Positions 1-8,696 of a DNA stretch of 64,000 nt are shown piece after piece. The position numbers and the translations under genes were made by a program. A model generated the notes under the pieces. The model ran no database searches and had not been told where the DNA came from. It saw only the letters and a program-made list of their open reading frames with translations. Source of the stretch: Pigmentiphaga sp. NML080357 (GTDB taxonomy: Bacteria > Pseudomonadota > Gammaproteobacteria > Burkholderiales > Burkholderiaceae_B); contig NZ_NINW01000008.1 in NCBI RefSeq assembly GCF_002188465.1, positions 62,001-126,000 of the forward strand. Direction: 5' to 3'. Every line of letters starts with the position of its first letter. Position 1 is the stretch's first letter.

Positions 1-623
1 TCGAACAGGCGAACGGCGGGTTCTACGACGGCGACGGGCGGCCGGCCAGCGCGCCCATCTCCACGATCACTGCATCGGGCAGCAATCAGCGCCTGGTGAC
101 GGCCTACCTCGTCCAGTATTACAGCGAGGGCGGCCAGGATTCGGGCTGCGCCAAACCCATGCCCACGGTGACGACCAAGGCACGCATGGGGCTGGTGCAG
201 TCCGTCCAGGTGCCCGCCGAGGCACTTTCCCCCGAACACCGAGAGAAGGCGCGCGCGTGCGCGGCGCTCCTGCACGAACATCTGCCCGATCTGTTCCCCG
301 AGGCAGCCGAGCTGGTGCTGATGAGCTACGGCGGCATCTGGTGGGTGCTGGTAGACATCACGTTGCGGATGCTGAAGGCCCGCGAGCTGTACCGGGCGCA
401 GTCGTTCCCCGACGACTACATCATCCACGAGATTCCCGACCCCAAGCTGCTGTTCAAGAACGGCGTGCAGGTGCCGGGCGACCCGCGCCTGATTCCCCGC
501 ATCCCTCTTTCGATCACGGCCCAGGTGCGCATGTGCGGCAACTCCGTTTCGCCCGCGCAGGCCGAGGCCCTTGTCCGCGCCAACTTCCGCCACGAGGAAG
601 CCTTCATGGAGCGGCGCGCCTGA
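1..623 (+). CDS. DNA (cytosine-5) methyltransferase, C-terminal part (gene runs off the left edge)
   Basis: The reading frame is open from base 3 and gives about 206 residues up to the stop at 621-623. It contains an STITASGS segment near the left edge and a later QVRMCGNSV motif, which matches the C-terminal motif X region of phage- and island-borne C5 cytosine methyltransferases. In that family this part packs against the SAM-binding half, and the catalytic Pro-Cys and the SAM-binding motifs would lie left of the window. No restriction endonuclease is visible beside it, so it may be an orphan or antirestriction methylase carried by the integrated element. The recognition sequence cannot be told from this part. 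Confidence 0.75.
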   Translation, partial: EQANGGFYDGDGRPASAPISTITASGSNQRLVTAYLVQYYSEGGQDSGCAKPMPTVTTKARMGLVQSVQVPAEALSPEHREKARACAALLHEHLPDLFPEAAELVLMSYGGIWWVLVDITLRMLKARELYRAQSFPDDYIIHEIPDPKLLFKNGVQVPGDPRLIPRIPLSITAQVRMCGNSVSPAQAEALVRANFRHEEAFMERRA

Positions 624-709
624 TCGGAAATTTGAACCATGCCGGCATCCGTGACATTGCAATCATGGGTGTCGGCGCGCAACCACGCGAACTACAAAAG
701 GATTCCGAC

Positions 710-823
710 ATGACCGACGAACAAAACAAAGTCGCCGGCGCGAGCATTGAAAGCCGGCCGACCTCTGGCTATGGGCAGGCGCACGCGCGCCAAGCACGGC
801 GTGATGGAGGGCATCATGGCTGA
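710..823 (+). CDS. small hypothetical protein of the integrated element (37 aa)
   Basis: A 37-codon frame starts at ATG 710 behind an AGGA-like site (aaaggattccgac) and ends with TGA at 821-823. The next gene's ATG lies at 816-818, so the two overlap by 8 bases in different frames, as in translationally coupled phage genes. The product (MTDEQNKVAGAS and onward) is hydrophilic, rich in Gly, His and Arg, and I recognise no domain. It may be only a leader for the AlpA-like gene; coding status is uncertain. Confidence 0.3.
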   Translation: MTDEQNKVAGASIESRPTSGYGQAHARQARRDGGHHG

Positions 824-1097
824 ACTGACCCTGCCCCCGATCTGCGTTGAACTGGAGCAATTGGAGAAGCTGACAACTCTTTCGGCCACCACCATCCAGA
901 ACATGGTCGCGCGCAACGAGTTCCCGCCGCCGCGCGAGCTGTCCGCGCGCCGCGTGGGCTGGCTGTACCGTGAAATCGCGGAATGGGCTGAAAACCGCCC
1001 GGTTTCCAATATCCCGCCCCCGCCGAACACCGGGGCCAAAAAGCCACGCTCCGCTACCGCTTCGCCAGCTTCTCAAGGTAGTCCGACAGCTTCGTGA
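816..1097 (+). CDS. AlpA-family excisionase/transcriptional regulator
   Basis: This 93-residue protein has a MerR/AlpA-type helix-turn-helix in its first 65 residues (LSATTIQNMVARNEFPPP, then a basic RRVGWLYREIAEWAENR segment). AlpA proteins are DNA-binding regulators on P4-like satellites and islands, where they activate integrase or act as recombination directionality factors. ATG 816 is chosen because GGAGG lies just upstream; an earlier in-frame ATG at 747 has no such site. The last 14 codons and the stop overlap the 3' end of the convergent integrase gene by 44 bases. The Pro/Ala/Ser-rich tail is probably not part of the folded domain. Confidence 0.75.
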   Translation: MAELTLPPICVELEQLEKLTTLSATTIQNMVARNEFPPPRELSARRVGWLYREIAEWAENRPVSNIPPPPNTGAKKPRSATASPASQGSPTAS

Positions 1098-2322
1098 GCC
1101 ACTTCCGCCGCTCCTTGTCAAAGGTGTAGCGGTTGTAGGTTCCTTCGTCCCCCTCCAGCATGTGCCCCAAGATCACCTCGCCCACGTCCCTTGGGCAGCC
1201 AAGCGACGCCAGGAACGTGCGCGAGGTGCGCCGCAGGTCGTGGGGCGCCCAGTTTTCGACCGGAAGCCGCATCCTCGGGCGATCTGGAGCCGTGCGGCAA
1301 TACGGCATATGGTGATACACCGCCACCCCCGCCGACTTCTGCGGGAAATACCCCTCTTTGCTGTCCGACGGGAACAGGTAGCCATCGCCATAGGCTTCCT
1401 TCCGCCGACGCACCACCTCGGCCGCACGCCCCACCAATGGCACCCGCTGATCGTCAGCATCGGGCCGATGGGCGTTCTTCGTCTTCGCCTTCGGGATTGT
1501 CCACCACAGGCCCGTGGGTTCCTCGGCCACCTCCTTCCCTTCCATTTTTTCGATTTCCGCCCCGCGCACCGCAGTCCATAGGTAGAGCGTCAGCATGTCA
1601 TCGACGTTCTTGGAAAAGTTCGGCAGCCACCGAATCACCTGGCCGGCCTCGGCCGGACTCAATACCCGCTTCCCGGCCCCCTTCTTGACGCCCAGCTTGT
1701 TGTGGCCCTTGGACTTCAGTTTGCCGCGCAGCACCAAGCGCCACCAGTTCGGCGTGTCTTCTGGAAGATCGCCAGAATCCAGGCAGTAATCCCAGGCCGC
1801 CCCCAACTCGCGCCGCAGGTTTCCAGCCTGCACCGGGGCATAGTCGTACTGCTTGATATGGTCGAACGCGATCTTTCGGGTAATAGCCACGGCCGGCGTT
1901 TCCTCGATGCCGGTCAGCATGGTCTTGAAGGTTCGGGCCACCTCGTCGCGCCCCTTCTTGGCCCGGTTCTTGATGTGCCCCTCAAGGTAGATGTCGCAGA
2001 CCTCGCGCACCGTCGGGCCGCCTGGACGACTCGCCGCCGGCGTGCGCCCTGACTGGCGCCGCTCCTTCTTCTCCAGGGCCAGGTCGATACCCTCATCGCG
2101 GCGCTTGCGCAGCACTTCCCATTGCGCCACCGCCGCGTGATACGACATGGCGGGCCAGTCCCCCACCTTCACCTGCCGCATCCGCTCATCAACAGGGCTT
2201 TTGTACCGATACGTCCAGGTGCGCCGGGTCTTGGTTGCCTCCAGGCGAAGCCCTGGTTGGTCGTCGATGGTAATGTGTTGCCCAGGCTGAAGAAGCCGGG
2301 CTTCGCGTGCGTCGAAAGCCAT
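1054..2322 (-). CDS. P4-type tyrosine site-specific integrase
   Basis: The 422-residue protein has a P4-integrase-like N-terminal arm-binding region (about residues 1-90), a central core-binding region (about 105-205) and a C-terminal catalytic domain. Visible catalytic elements are the first Arg in [11 protein letters not shown], the HDLRRT box, the late His in ILGHM and the probable nucleophile Tyr in YNRYTF. Such enzymes integrate and excise genomic islands, usually beside their own gene. It points left, into the element, with its 5' end facing mutS. No strong ribosome-binding site is seen at ATG 2322. The host site cannot be a tRNA gene visible here, because none is present at the right junction. 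Confidence 0.9.
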   Translation of the reverse strand: MAFDAREARLLQPGQHITIDDQPGLRLEATKTRRTWTYRYKSPVDERMRQVKVGDWPAMSYHAAVAQWEVLRKRRDEGIDLALEKKERRQSGRTPAASRPGGPTVREVCDIYLEGHIKNRAKKGRDEVARTFKTMLTGIEETPAVAITRKIAFDHIKQYDYAPVQAGNLRRELGAAWDYCLDSGDLPEDTPNWWRLVLRGKLKSKGHNKLGVKKGAGKRVLSPAEAGQVIRWLPNFSKNVDDMLTLYLWTAVRGAEIEKMEGKEVAEEPTGLWWTIPKAKTKNAHRPDADDQRVPLVGRAAEVVRRRKEAYGDGYLFPSDSKEGYFPQKSAGVAVYHHMPYCRTAPDRPRMRLPVENWAPHDLRRTSRTFLASLGCPRDVGEVILGHMLEGDEGTYNRYTFDKERRKWLTKLSDYLEKLAKR

Positions 2323-2337
2323 ATGCGGTACGAGAGG

Positions 2338-2410
2338 TCAGCGTAACTTTTTTGTGGATACTAAAATCCCTCAGCGTAACCTGTCCAGAACCGCGAAAAA
2401 AAGCTACGCT
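2338..2410. repeat. short direct and inverted repeats between integrase and mutS (candidate arm sites/island end)
   Basis: The 10-mer TCAGCGTAAC occurs at 2338-2347 and again at 2371-2380, 33 bases apart, and TACGCT, the complement of its AGCGTA core, is at 2405-2410. The tract is more AT-rich than its surroundings. Repeats of this kind next to an integrase gene are commonly integrase arm or directionality-factor sites, and the island end should be close. The actual att core cannot be fixed without the left end of the element. Confidence 0.4.
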
Positions 2411-2473
2411 ATTGGCGTAAGTGTAGATGGGTTTTGTTGGGCATTGTTGAGTTTCAAGCGCGTGAGGAATGGT

Positions 2474-5167
2474 GTGAAAGATCGGCCGGAGAACGAGCAA
2501 AAACAAGGGATTTCCGAGAAATATCAAGGTTCTCCGGGGGTTAGCGTCGCCAATCACACGCCGATGATGCAGCAATACCTCCGCCTCAAGGCCGAGGCCG
2601 GTTCCATGCTGCTGTTCTACCGTATGGGCGACTTCTACGAATTGTTCTACGACGATGCGGAAAAGGCTTCGCGTCTCCTGAACCTGACGCTCACCACGCG
2701 CGGTGCCTCCAACGGCGTGCCCATCCGCATGGCGGGCGTGCCGTTCCATGCCGTCGAGCAGTATCTGGGCCGGCTGGTCAAGCTCGGGGAGTCGGTCGCC
2801 ATCTGCGAACAGATCGGCGACCCGGCGGCCTCGAAGGGGCCGGTGGAGCGCCGCATCGTGCGCATCGTGACTCCCGGCACGCTGACCGACGAGGCCCTGC
2901 TTCCGGCCAAGGCCGACCGTGCCGTCGCCGCGGTCCATCCGGGCAGCGGCAAGGCGCGGGGCAGCGCCGGCCGCGTGGGGATCGCCTGGCTCAACCTGGC
3001 CAGCGGCGAGTTCCGGCTCACCGAGTGCGCCCCCGCCTTGCTGGCGAGCGAACTGCACCGCATCTCGCCGGCCGAAGTCATCCTGGCCGAAGGCCAGCCC
3101 CTGCAAGCCGACTTCAGCGCGCCTATCAGCCCCGTGCCGGTCTGGCATTTCGAAACCAGCGGCGCGCGCCAGCAGTTGCTGAACCACTTCGGCACGGACT
3201 CGCTCGCGGGCTTCGACGTCGAGGACATGCCCGAAGCCATCTGCGCTGCCGGCGCGCTGCTGCGCTACGTCTCCCATACGCAATCGCAGGCGCTGGCGCA
3301 CGTGCAGCAGCTCACCGCCGACCGGGCGAGCCAGTACGTGCTGCTGGATCCGGTCACCCGGCGTAACCTGGAACTGACCGAGACACTGCGCGGGGAAGAA
3401 TCGCCCACCCTCTTTTCGGTGCTGGACCATTGCCAGACGCCCATGGGCAGCCGCCTGCTGCGCCGCTGGCTGCACCACCCGTTGCGCGACAACGCGCCCG
3501 CCGCGGCCCGGCTGCGCGCCATCGAAACGCTGCTGGACGGCGGCGACCCCCGCCTGCTGCAGGAGGCGCTGGCGCCGCTACCCGACGTGGAGCGGATCGC
3601 CGCGCGCGTGGCCTTGCGCTCGGTGCGCCCGCGCGAGCTCGCGAGCCTGCGCGACGCGCTGTCGCTGCTGCCGTCCCTGCATGCCACGGTGCTGCGCCTG
3701 GCCGGCGAAGGCTCGATGCTCTCGGCCGACGCGCAGGCCCTGCTGCCCGAATTGGCCGCGCAGCTCGCTCCCGACCCTGCCATAGGCGACCTGCTGGGAC
3801 GCGCCATCGCCGCCGAACCCGGCGTGAACGTGCGCGACGGCGGGGTGATCGCGGCCGGCTTCGACGCCGAGCTGGATGAGCTGCGCACGCTGGAATCGCA
3901 TAGCGGCGACTTTCTCGTCCAGCTCGAAAAACGCGAGCGCGAACGCACCGGCATCGCCAACCTGCGCGTGGAGTTCAACCGCGTGCACGGCTTCTTCATC
4001 GAAGTCACCCGCGGCCAGACCGACAAGGTGCCCGACGACTATCGCCGCCGGCAGACGCTCAAGAACGCCGAGCGCTACATCACTCCCGAACTCAAGACCT
4101 GGGAAGACAAGATCCTGTCGGCCCAGGATCGCGCGCTGGCGCGCGAGAAGTGGCTCTACGATCAGGTGCTGGACGCGCTCGCGCCACACGTGCGCGCACT
4201 GACGCGGACCGCGGCCGCGCTGGCCGAGATCGACGTGCTGGCCGCGCTTGCCTTCCATGCCCGGACCAACGACTGGGTCGCGCCGGAACTGGCCGAAGGT
4301 GCCGAGATCCACATCGAGCAAGGGCGCCATCCGGTGGTGGAACGGGTGATCGAGCGGTTCACCCCCAACGACTGCAAGCTGTCGCAGACGCGCCGCATGC
4401 TGCTCATCACCGGCCCCAACATGGGCGGCAAGTCGACCTACATGCGCCAGACCGCGCTCATCGTGCTGCTCGCCCGCATCGGCAGCTTCGTGCCGGCGCG
4501 CGCCGCGCGCATCGGCCGCATCGATCGCATCTTCACTCGCATCGGCGCCGCCGACGACCTGGCAGGCGGCCGTTCCACGTTCATGATGGAGATGATCGAG
4601 GCAGCCGCCATCCTGGCATCCAGCACGTCCGACAGCCTGGTGCTGATGGACGAGATCGGCCGCGGCACCTCGACCTACGACGGTCTGGCGCTGGCCTGGG
4701 CCATTGCCTTCCAGCTCGTCTCGCAGAACCGCGCGCTGACCCTGTTCGCCACCCATTATTTCGAATTGACGCGCCTGCCCTCGCTACGCCCCGAGGTGGC
4801 CAACGTCCATCTGGCGGCGGCCGAATCGCACAAGGGCATCGTGTTCCTGCACGAGGTGCGCGAAGGCCCGGCGAGCCGCAGCTATGGTATACAGGTGGCG
4901 CAACGCGCGGGCATCCCGGCGGCGGTCGTCCGCATGGCGCGCCGCGAATTGGAGAAACTGGAAATGCAAGGCGCACAGGTTCCGCAGCTGGCCCTCTTCG
5001 CGCCGCCGCAGGACGAGGCGGCGGAGGAGCAGGTCCGCCGACAGGCCCAGGAAACGGCCATGGACGCCGTGCGCGAAGCGCTCGACGGGCTCGACCCGGA
5101 CCGGCTCAGCCCTCGCGAAGCGCTCGACGAACTCTATCGACTCAAGAGCCTGGCCCAGCCGCAATGA
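2474..5167 (+). CDS. mutS: DNA mismatch repair protein MutS
   Basis: MutS recognises mismatches and recruits MutL. The mismatch-wedge motif is seen in RMGDFYELF near the N-terminus, followed by the connector, lever and clamp regions and a C-terminal ABC ATPase with Walker A (GPNMGGKST), Walker B ([10 protein letters not shown]) and the FATHYFELT switch. The frame is open from 2354, but I prefer GTG 2474, which has GAGGA five bases upstream and gives 897 residues. ATG 2564 would give 867 residues but has no clear site. Codons before about 2510 look unlike MutS and lie beside the integrated element, so insertion may have replaced the native promoter and leader. The stop overlaps the next gene's start (ATGA). 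Confidence 0.95.
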   Translation: MKDRPENEQKQGISEKYQGSPGVSVANHTPMMQQYLRLKAEAGSMLLFYRMGDFYELFYDDAEKASRLLNLTLTTRGASNGVPIRMAGVPFHAVEQYLGRLVKLGESVAICEQIGDPAASKGPVERRIVRIVTPGTLTDEALLPAKADRAVAAVHPGSGKARGSAGRVGIAWLNLASGEFRLTECAPALLASELHRISPAEVILAEGQPLQADFSAPISPVPVWHFETSGARQQLLNHFGTDSLAGFDVEDMPEAICAAGALLRYVSHTQSQALAHVQQLTADRASQYVLLDPVTRRNLELTETLRGEESPTLFSVLDHCQTPMGSRLLRRWLHHPLRDNAPAAARLRAIETLLDGGDPRLLQEALAPLPDVERIAARVALRSVRPRELASLRDALSLLPSLHATVLRLAGEGSMLSADAQALLPELAAQLAPDPAIGDLLGRAIAAEPGVNVRDGGVIAAGFDAELDELRTLESHSGDFLVQLEKRERERTGIANLRVEFNRVHGFFIEVTRGQTDKVPDDYRRRQTLKNAERYITPELKTWEDKILSAQDRALAREKWLYDQVLDALAPHVRALTRTAAALAEIDVLAALAFHARTNDWVAPELAEGAEIHIEQGRHPVVERVIERFTPNDCKLSQTRRMLLITGPNMGGKSTYMRQTALIVLLARIGSFVPARAARIGRIDRIFTRIGAADDLAGGRSTFMMEMIEAAAILASSTSDSLVLMDEIGRGTSTYDGLALAWAIAFQLVSQNRALTLFATHYFELTRLPSLRPEVANVHLAAAESHKGIVFLHEVREGPASRSYGIQVAQRAGIPAAVVRMARRELEKLEMQGAQVPQLALFAPPQDEAAEEQVRRQAQETAMDAVREALDGLDPDRLSPREALDELYRLKSLAQPQ

Positions 5168-6186
5168 TCGCCGTGCCGCCGCGCCTCGTCCGCCTCGTCT
5201 GCCGCCTGGGGCTGGCGGCCGGGCTGGCCTGCCCGGCGCTTCCGGCGACAGCCGCGACCAATCCCGAATCGCCCTACGCCGCCCGCCAGGGCTTCGCTTT
5301 CGCGCTGCTGGGCAACGTGCCCTTCAACAATGCCGACGAAACCATCGTGGCGCAGATGCTCGGCCAGTTCGGCACCGAAACCGACCTGGCCATCCATACC
5401 GGCAATGTCAAGGGACGCGACGAACGCTGCGACGATGAAACCTATATCCGCCGGCACACCCTCTTGAATGCGAGCCCGGTGCCCCTGGTCCTGGCGCCGG
5501 GCGAGAACGACTGGGCCGATTGCGACCGCGCCGCGGCCGGCCAATACGGCCCCGTGGAACGCTTGAACCGCCTGCGCGAACTTTTCTTCGAACCGGACAA
5601 CTCGCTTGGCACGCTTACGCTGGACCTGCAGCGGCAAAGCGAAACCGTGCGCTTTCGCGGCTACCCCGAGAACGCGCGCTGGGAATACGGCGACATCCTG
5701 TTCGTCACCATGAACGTTCCCGGCAACCACAACAACTATCGCACGGGGGCCGGGCGCAACGGCGAATACGAGGAACGGGTCCAGGCCGATTCGTCGTGGC
5801 TGCGCCAGGCATTCTCCGCGGCGGCGAAGCTCAAGACGCGCGGCCTGGTCGTCGCCTTCGCCGCCGATCCGCGCTTCGAAGGCCGGCACGAATATGCCGG
5901 CGGAACCGATCCCTATGCCAGCCTGAAGGCAGACCTGGCCCGGCTGGCATCCAAATATACCGGCCAGGTCCTGGTGGTACATGGCGGCAACGGGCCGCCC
6001 GAGCCCCACCTGCCCGACCATCCGGTCAAGCTCAACGGCAAGACGCTGCAGAACGTCACCCGTATCCGGACCTACGGGCATTCCCGCCCGGCTTACTGGA
6101 TCAAGGTAAGCGTCGAACCGGGCGACAAGCAGGTATTCAGGATGGAAACGGTCAATACCGTGCTGCGGCCGCCCCAGCCGCGCTGA
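5164..6186 (+). CDS. exported metallophosphoesterase-like protein with altered metal ligands
   Basis: This 340-residue protein has a signal peptide (hydrophobic residues about 9-31, then AAT). Its layout follows a secreted calcineurin-like phosphoesterase family, including the ENARWE and NVPG landmarks. From memory that family has GD, GDxK, GDNEW and HGDxH metal-site motifs; here they read GNVP (Asn51), GNVK (Asn81), GENDW and HGGNG. Loss of several acidic and His ligands suggests that the protein binds something without hydrolysing phosphoesters. It starts inside the mutS stop codon, so it is translationally coupled to mutS although its product is exported. The function is unknown. Confidence 0.7.
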   Translation: MIAVPPRLVRLVCRLGLAAGLACPALPATAATNPESPYAARQGFAFALLGNVPFNNADETIVAQMLGQFGTETDLAIHTGNVKGRDERCDDETYIRRHTLLNASPVPLVLAPGENDWADCDRAAAGQYGPVERLNRLRELFFEPDNSLGTLTLDLQRQSETVRFRGYPENARWEYGDILFVTMNVPGNHNNYRTGAGRNGEYEERVQADSSWLRQAFSAAAKLKTRGLVVAFAADPRFEGRHEYAGGTDPYASLKADLARLASKYTGQVLVVHGGNGPPEPHLPDHPVKLNGKTLQNVTRIRTYGHSRPAYWIKVSVEPGDKQVFRMETVNTVLRPPQPR

Positions 6187-6236
6187 GGCCGCCCCTGAAC
6201 CGGCGCGCCGGCACGCTGCGAGGCTCGCGCAACGCG

Positions 6237-6839
6237 TCAGTGCAAGGTGCCGGGATTGCGCCGGGCCTCGATCATCGCGTCCATGACCTCGTCGCTCTCG
6301 TCATCGCTGTCCGCGTAGCCCTGCTCGATCTCCTCGGGCTCGGCAGCGCGTATCCCGAGCAGCTTGATGCGCACGCGCAGCGCCATGCCGGCAAAGGGAT
6401 GGTTCGCATCCAGCACCACCTTGTCGTCGGTCAGGTCCGTGACCGAGAAGATCAACGCGTTCTCGTCGTCCTCGCCATCGTCGGCATCGACCACCGTCTC
6501 GCCCTCGCCGCCTGGCGTACCCGGCACGCCCTCGAACTGCATGCCGACCTCGAGCGGCTCCGGAAAACGCGAGCGCGGCTCGACACGCAACAGATCCGGG
6601 TCGTAGTCGCCGAACGCGTCGGTCGGCTCGAGATGGAAAGTCTGGTCGAAACCGACGTTCTTGCCTTCGATGCCGTCGTCCAGCCGGGGCAGCAGGCTGT
6701 CGAGCCCGCGATACAGAAAACTCACGGGGCCACCGCTGTCGTCGAGCGCTTCCCCGTCCGTGTTCATGATCCAGAACTCGACCGTGACGACGGTATTCTC
6801 GCCGACGGCCAGGGCCGGATCGCTTTTGGAAGCGGTCAT
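6237..6839 (-). CDS. FKBP-type peptidyl-prolyl isomerase, SlyD-like
   Basis: The 200-residue product begins at ATG 6839 (MTASKSDPAL); the longer upstream frame has no support. It shows the FKBP beta strands (VTVEFWIMN, a Pro-Gly-poor VSFLYRG strand), an inserted-flap domain with PTDAFGDYDP, and the DANHPFAG motif typical of SlyD. SlyD is a cytoplasmic proline isomerase and chaperone that also carries nickel in many bacteria. The His- and Cys-rich metal tail of E. coli SlyD is absent; the C-terminus is acidic and ends in RRNPGTLH. An acidic insert (DADDGEDDEN) lies in the flap region. It is divergent from the roxA-like gene. Confidence 0.85.
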   Translation of the reverse strand: MTASKSDPALAVGENTVVTVEFWIMNTDGEALDDSGGPVSFLYRGLDSLLPRLDDGIEGKNVGFDQTFHLEPTDAFGDYDPDLLRVEPRSRFPEPLEVGMQFEGVPGTPGGEGETVVDADDGEDDENALIFSVTDLTDDKVVLDANHPFAGMALRVRIKLLGIRAAEPEEIEQGYADSDDESDEVMDAMIEARRNPGTLH

Positions 6840-6869
6840 AATCTTGGTTTCCCGTATACGTTGGTTGAT

Positions 6870-6883
6870 CTGTAATTTTACAG
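6870..6883. promoter_or_regulatory. palindrome in the slyD-like/roxA divergent promoter region
   Basis: CTGTAA and TTACAG arms form an imperfect 14-base palindrome (CTGTAATTTTACAG) in the 86-base gap between two divergent genes. A second small palindrome, CGTATACG, is at 6853-6860. The position fits an operator or a core promoter element. No regulator is assigned. Confidence 0.3.
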
Positions 6884-6925
6884 GCTGCCCCGCGCTCCCT
6901 CTTACCGGCTTCCCCATCTTTTTCC

Positions 6926-8080
6926 ATGGCTCCCGATACCCCCACCCGCCTGCTGGACGGCTTGACCCCGGCCCAGTTCATGCAACGCCACTGGCAGCGC
7001 AAGCCGCTGCTGATACGCGGCGCCTTCGAACGGTTCCGGCCTCCGCTGACGATCGCCCAGGTCAAGCGGCTGGCGCGCCGGGACGACGTCGAATCGCGGC
7101 TGGTCTGGCGCGAAGCGGGCCAATGGCAGATGGAGCGAGGGCCGTTCTCCCGGCTGCCGCCGGCGCGCGAGCCGGAATGGAGCCTGCTGGTGCAGGGGGT
7201 GAACCTGCACGATGACGCCGCCGCCGAACTGATGGCACAGTTCCGCTTCGTGCCGGACGCGCGGCTGGACGACGTCATGATCAGCATCGCCACCGACCGC
7301 GGGGGCGTGGGCCCCCATTTCGACAGCTACGACGTCTTCCTGCTGCAGGGAAGCGGGCGCCGGCGCTGGCGCATCGGCCGGCAGCGGGATCTGGACCTGG
7401 ACCCGGATGCGCCGCTGAAGATACTGCGGCGCTTCGAGCCCACCGAGGAGTTCGTGCTGGAGGCCGGCGACATGCTGTACCTGCCGCCGGCCTATGCCCA
7501 CGACGGCATTGCCGAAGGCGACGACTGCATGACCATATCGATCGGGTTTCGGTCGCCCTCGCTGGGCGAGCTGGCGCGAGGCATGCTGGAGTTTGCGTCC
7601 GAGTCCCTGTCCGAACGCGCGCCGGCGGCGCTGCGCGGCCATTACCGGGACGCGGGGCAGCCGGCGGTCGACCGGCCGGCGGCACTGCCGGAAGACCTGG
7701 TGCAGGCGGCCCTGGCGGCCGCCTCGGCGGTGAAGTTCGACGCGCAGATGGCCGCGCGCTATCTCGGCTGCTGGCTCACCGAGCCCAAGCCCGAGGTGGT
7801 ATTCGAGCCGGCGGATCCGGATACGGTGCCGGACCTCGAGCGGAACTGGCCCGCCACGGGCGCGCTGGTGCTGGATCGCAGGACGCAGATGATCTATCGA
7901 GACAAGATGCTGTTCGTGAACGGGGAAATGGCGCCTGTCGCCGCCGGAGGCGCCTTGCGTGCCCTGGCCGACGAGCGGCGCCTGGCGTGCGGTGCGCGCG
8001 GTCCGGCCCGGCTGAGGGACGGCGAACGCGCGGCCTTGCAGGAATGGCTGGAAGCCGGCTGGCTGCACTACCGGCCATGA
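6926..8080 (+). CDS. roxA: RoxA/YcfD-like cupin: ribosomal protein uL16 arginine 3-hydroxylase
   Basis: The 384-residue protein has a JmjC-type cupin with the Fe(II) ligands His131 and Asp133 in GPHFDSYD and a probable third ligand His192 in AYAHDG. The strand LLQGSGRRRWRIG follows, as in E. coli YcfD, which hydroxylates an arginine of ribosomal protein L16 using 2-oxoglutarate and oxygen. The C-terminal third (about 230-384) fits the dimerisation and winged-helix parts of that family, and the length is close to the usual 370-390. It is convergent with the GlcG-like gene. Assignment to L16 rather than another ribosomal protein is by family. Confidence 0.85.
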   Translation: MAPDTPTRLLDGLTPAQFMQRHWQRKPLLIRGAFERFRPPLTIAQVKRLARRDDVESRLVWREAGQWQMERGPFSRLPPAREPEWSLLVQGVNLHDDAAAELMAQFRFVPDARLDDVMISIATDRGGVGPHFDSYDVFLLQGSGRRRWRIGRQRDLDLDPDAPLKILRRFEPTEEFVLEAGDMLYLPPAYAHDGIAEGDDCMTISIGFRSPSLGELARGMLEFASESLSERAPAALRGHYRDAGQPAVDRPAALPEDLVQAALAAASAVKFDAQMAARYLGCWLTEPKPEVVFEPADPDTVPDLERNWPATGALVLDRRTQMIYRDKMLFVNGEMAPVAAGGALRALADERRLACGARGPARLRDGERAALQEWLEAGWLHYRP

Positions 8081-8129
8081 ACGGGGAAGGAAGGCAGCGG
8101 CAGCGCCGCCGCGCTTCCCGCCAGCGCGC

Positions 8130-8606
8130 CTACGAAGCCCTGCGCGCGGCAAGCGCCGCATTGGCGCACTCTTCGTCCAGATGACCGCCCGGGGCGCCGC
8201 CGACACCGATGGCGCCGATCGTGTCGTTGCCGACCTTGATGGGTACGCCGCCCGCCAGCACCAGGAAATCGTCGATCGCCACCAATTGACGCGCACCGGC
8301 ATTGTTCTCGACCGTGTTGGCAATGGCCGAGGTGGGAGCGCGCATCGACAGCGAGGTGTAGGCCTTGCGGCGCGAGGCCTCGGCGGTATGCGGCCCCGAA
8401 AGGTCGGAACGCAGCATGGCCAGGACATTGCCGCCGCGGTCCACCACCGTGGCCGCCACCTGGTAGTTCTTGGCCGAGCAGGCTTGCACCGCAGCCTGGG
8501 CGAGTTCGGTCGCCTGCGCCAGCGGCAACGACGCGGGCGTCTGGGCATGGGCGGCGGAGCAGCCGAGCGCGCCCACGATGAACATGGCTTTGAGCAGTCG
8601 GGACAT
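8130..8606 (-). CDS. exported GlcG/HbpS-like heme-binding family protein
   Basis: ATG 8606 has a GGAG site (ggagaaaaatcg) and gives 158 residues with a signal peptide cleaved after SAAHA. The mature part is a single GlcG/HbpS domain with the family landmarks VVDRGGNVLA, GGVPIKVG and GAIGVGGAPGG followed by DEECA. Members bind heme or small ligands, and some act as accessory sensors for two-component systems. It lies 90 bases downstream of the response regulator on the same strand, so a role linked to that kinase is possible, but no ligand can be read from the sequence. Confidence 0.8.
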   Translation of the reverse strand: MSRLLKAMFIVGALGCSAAHAQTPASLPLAQATELAQAAVQACSAKNYQVAATVVDRGGNVLAMLRSDLSGPHTAEASRRKAYTSLSMRAPTSAIANTVENNAGARQLVAIDDFLVLAGGVPIKVGNDTIGAIGVGGAPGGHLDEECANAALAARRAS

Positions 8607-8696
8607 CGATTTTTCTCCTTTTGGATCGACACCCGCAGTGTGCCGGCGGCGGCCCTCCTCGCCCATCGGGCACCCTACGCACCGGCATCCGTAGCG

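Noticed and set aside
2346..2473. mutS frame extended to ATG 2354
   Set aside because: The extra codons do not resemble MutS and lie at the junction with the integrated element.
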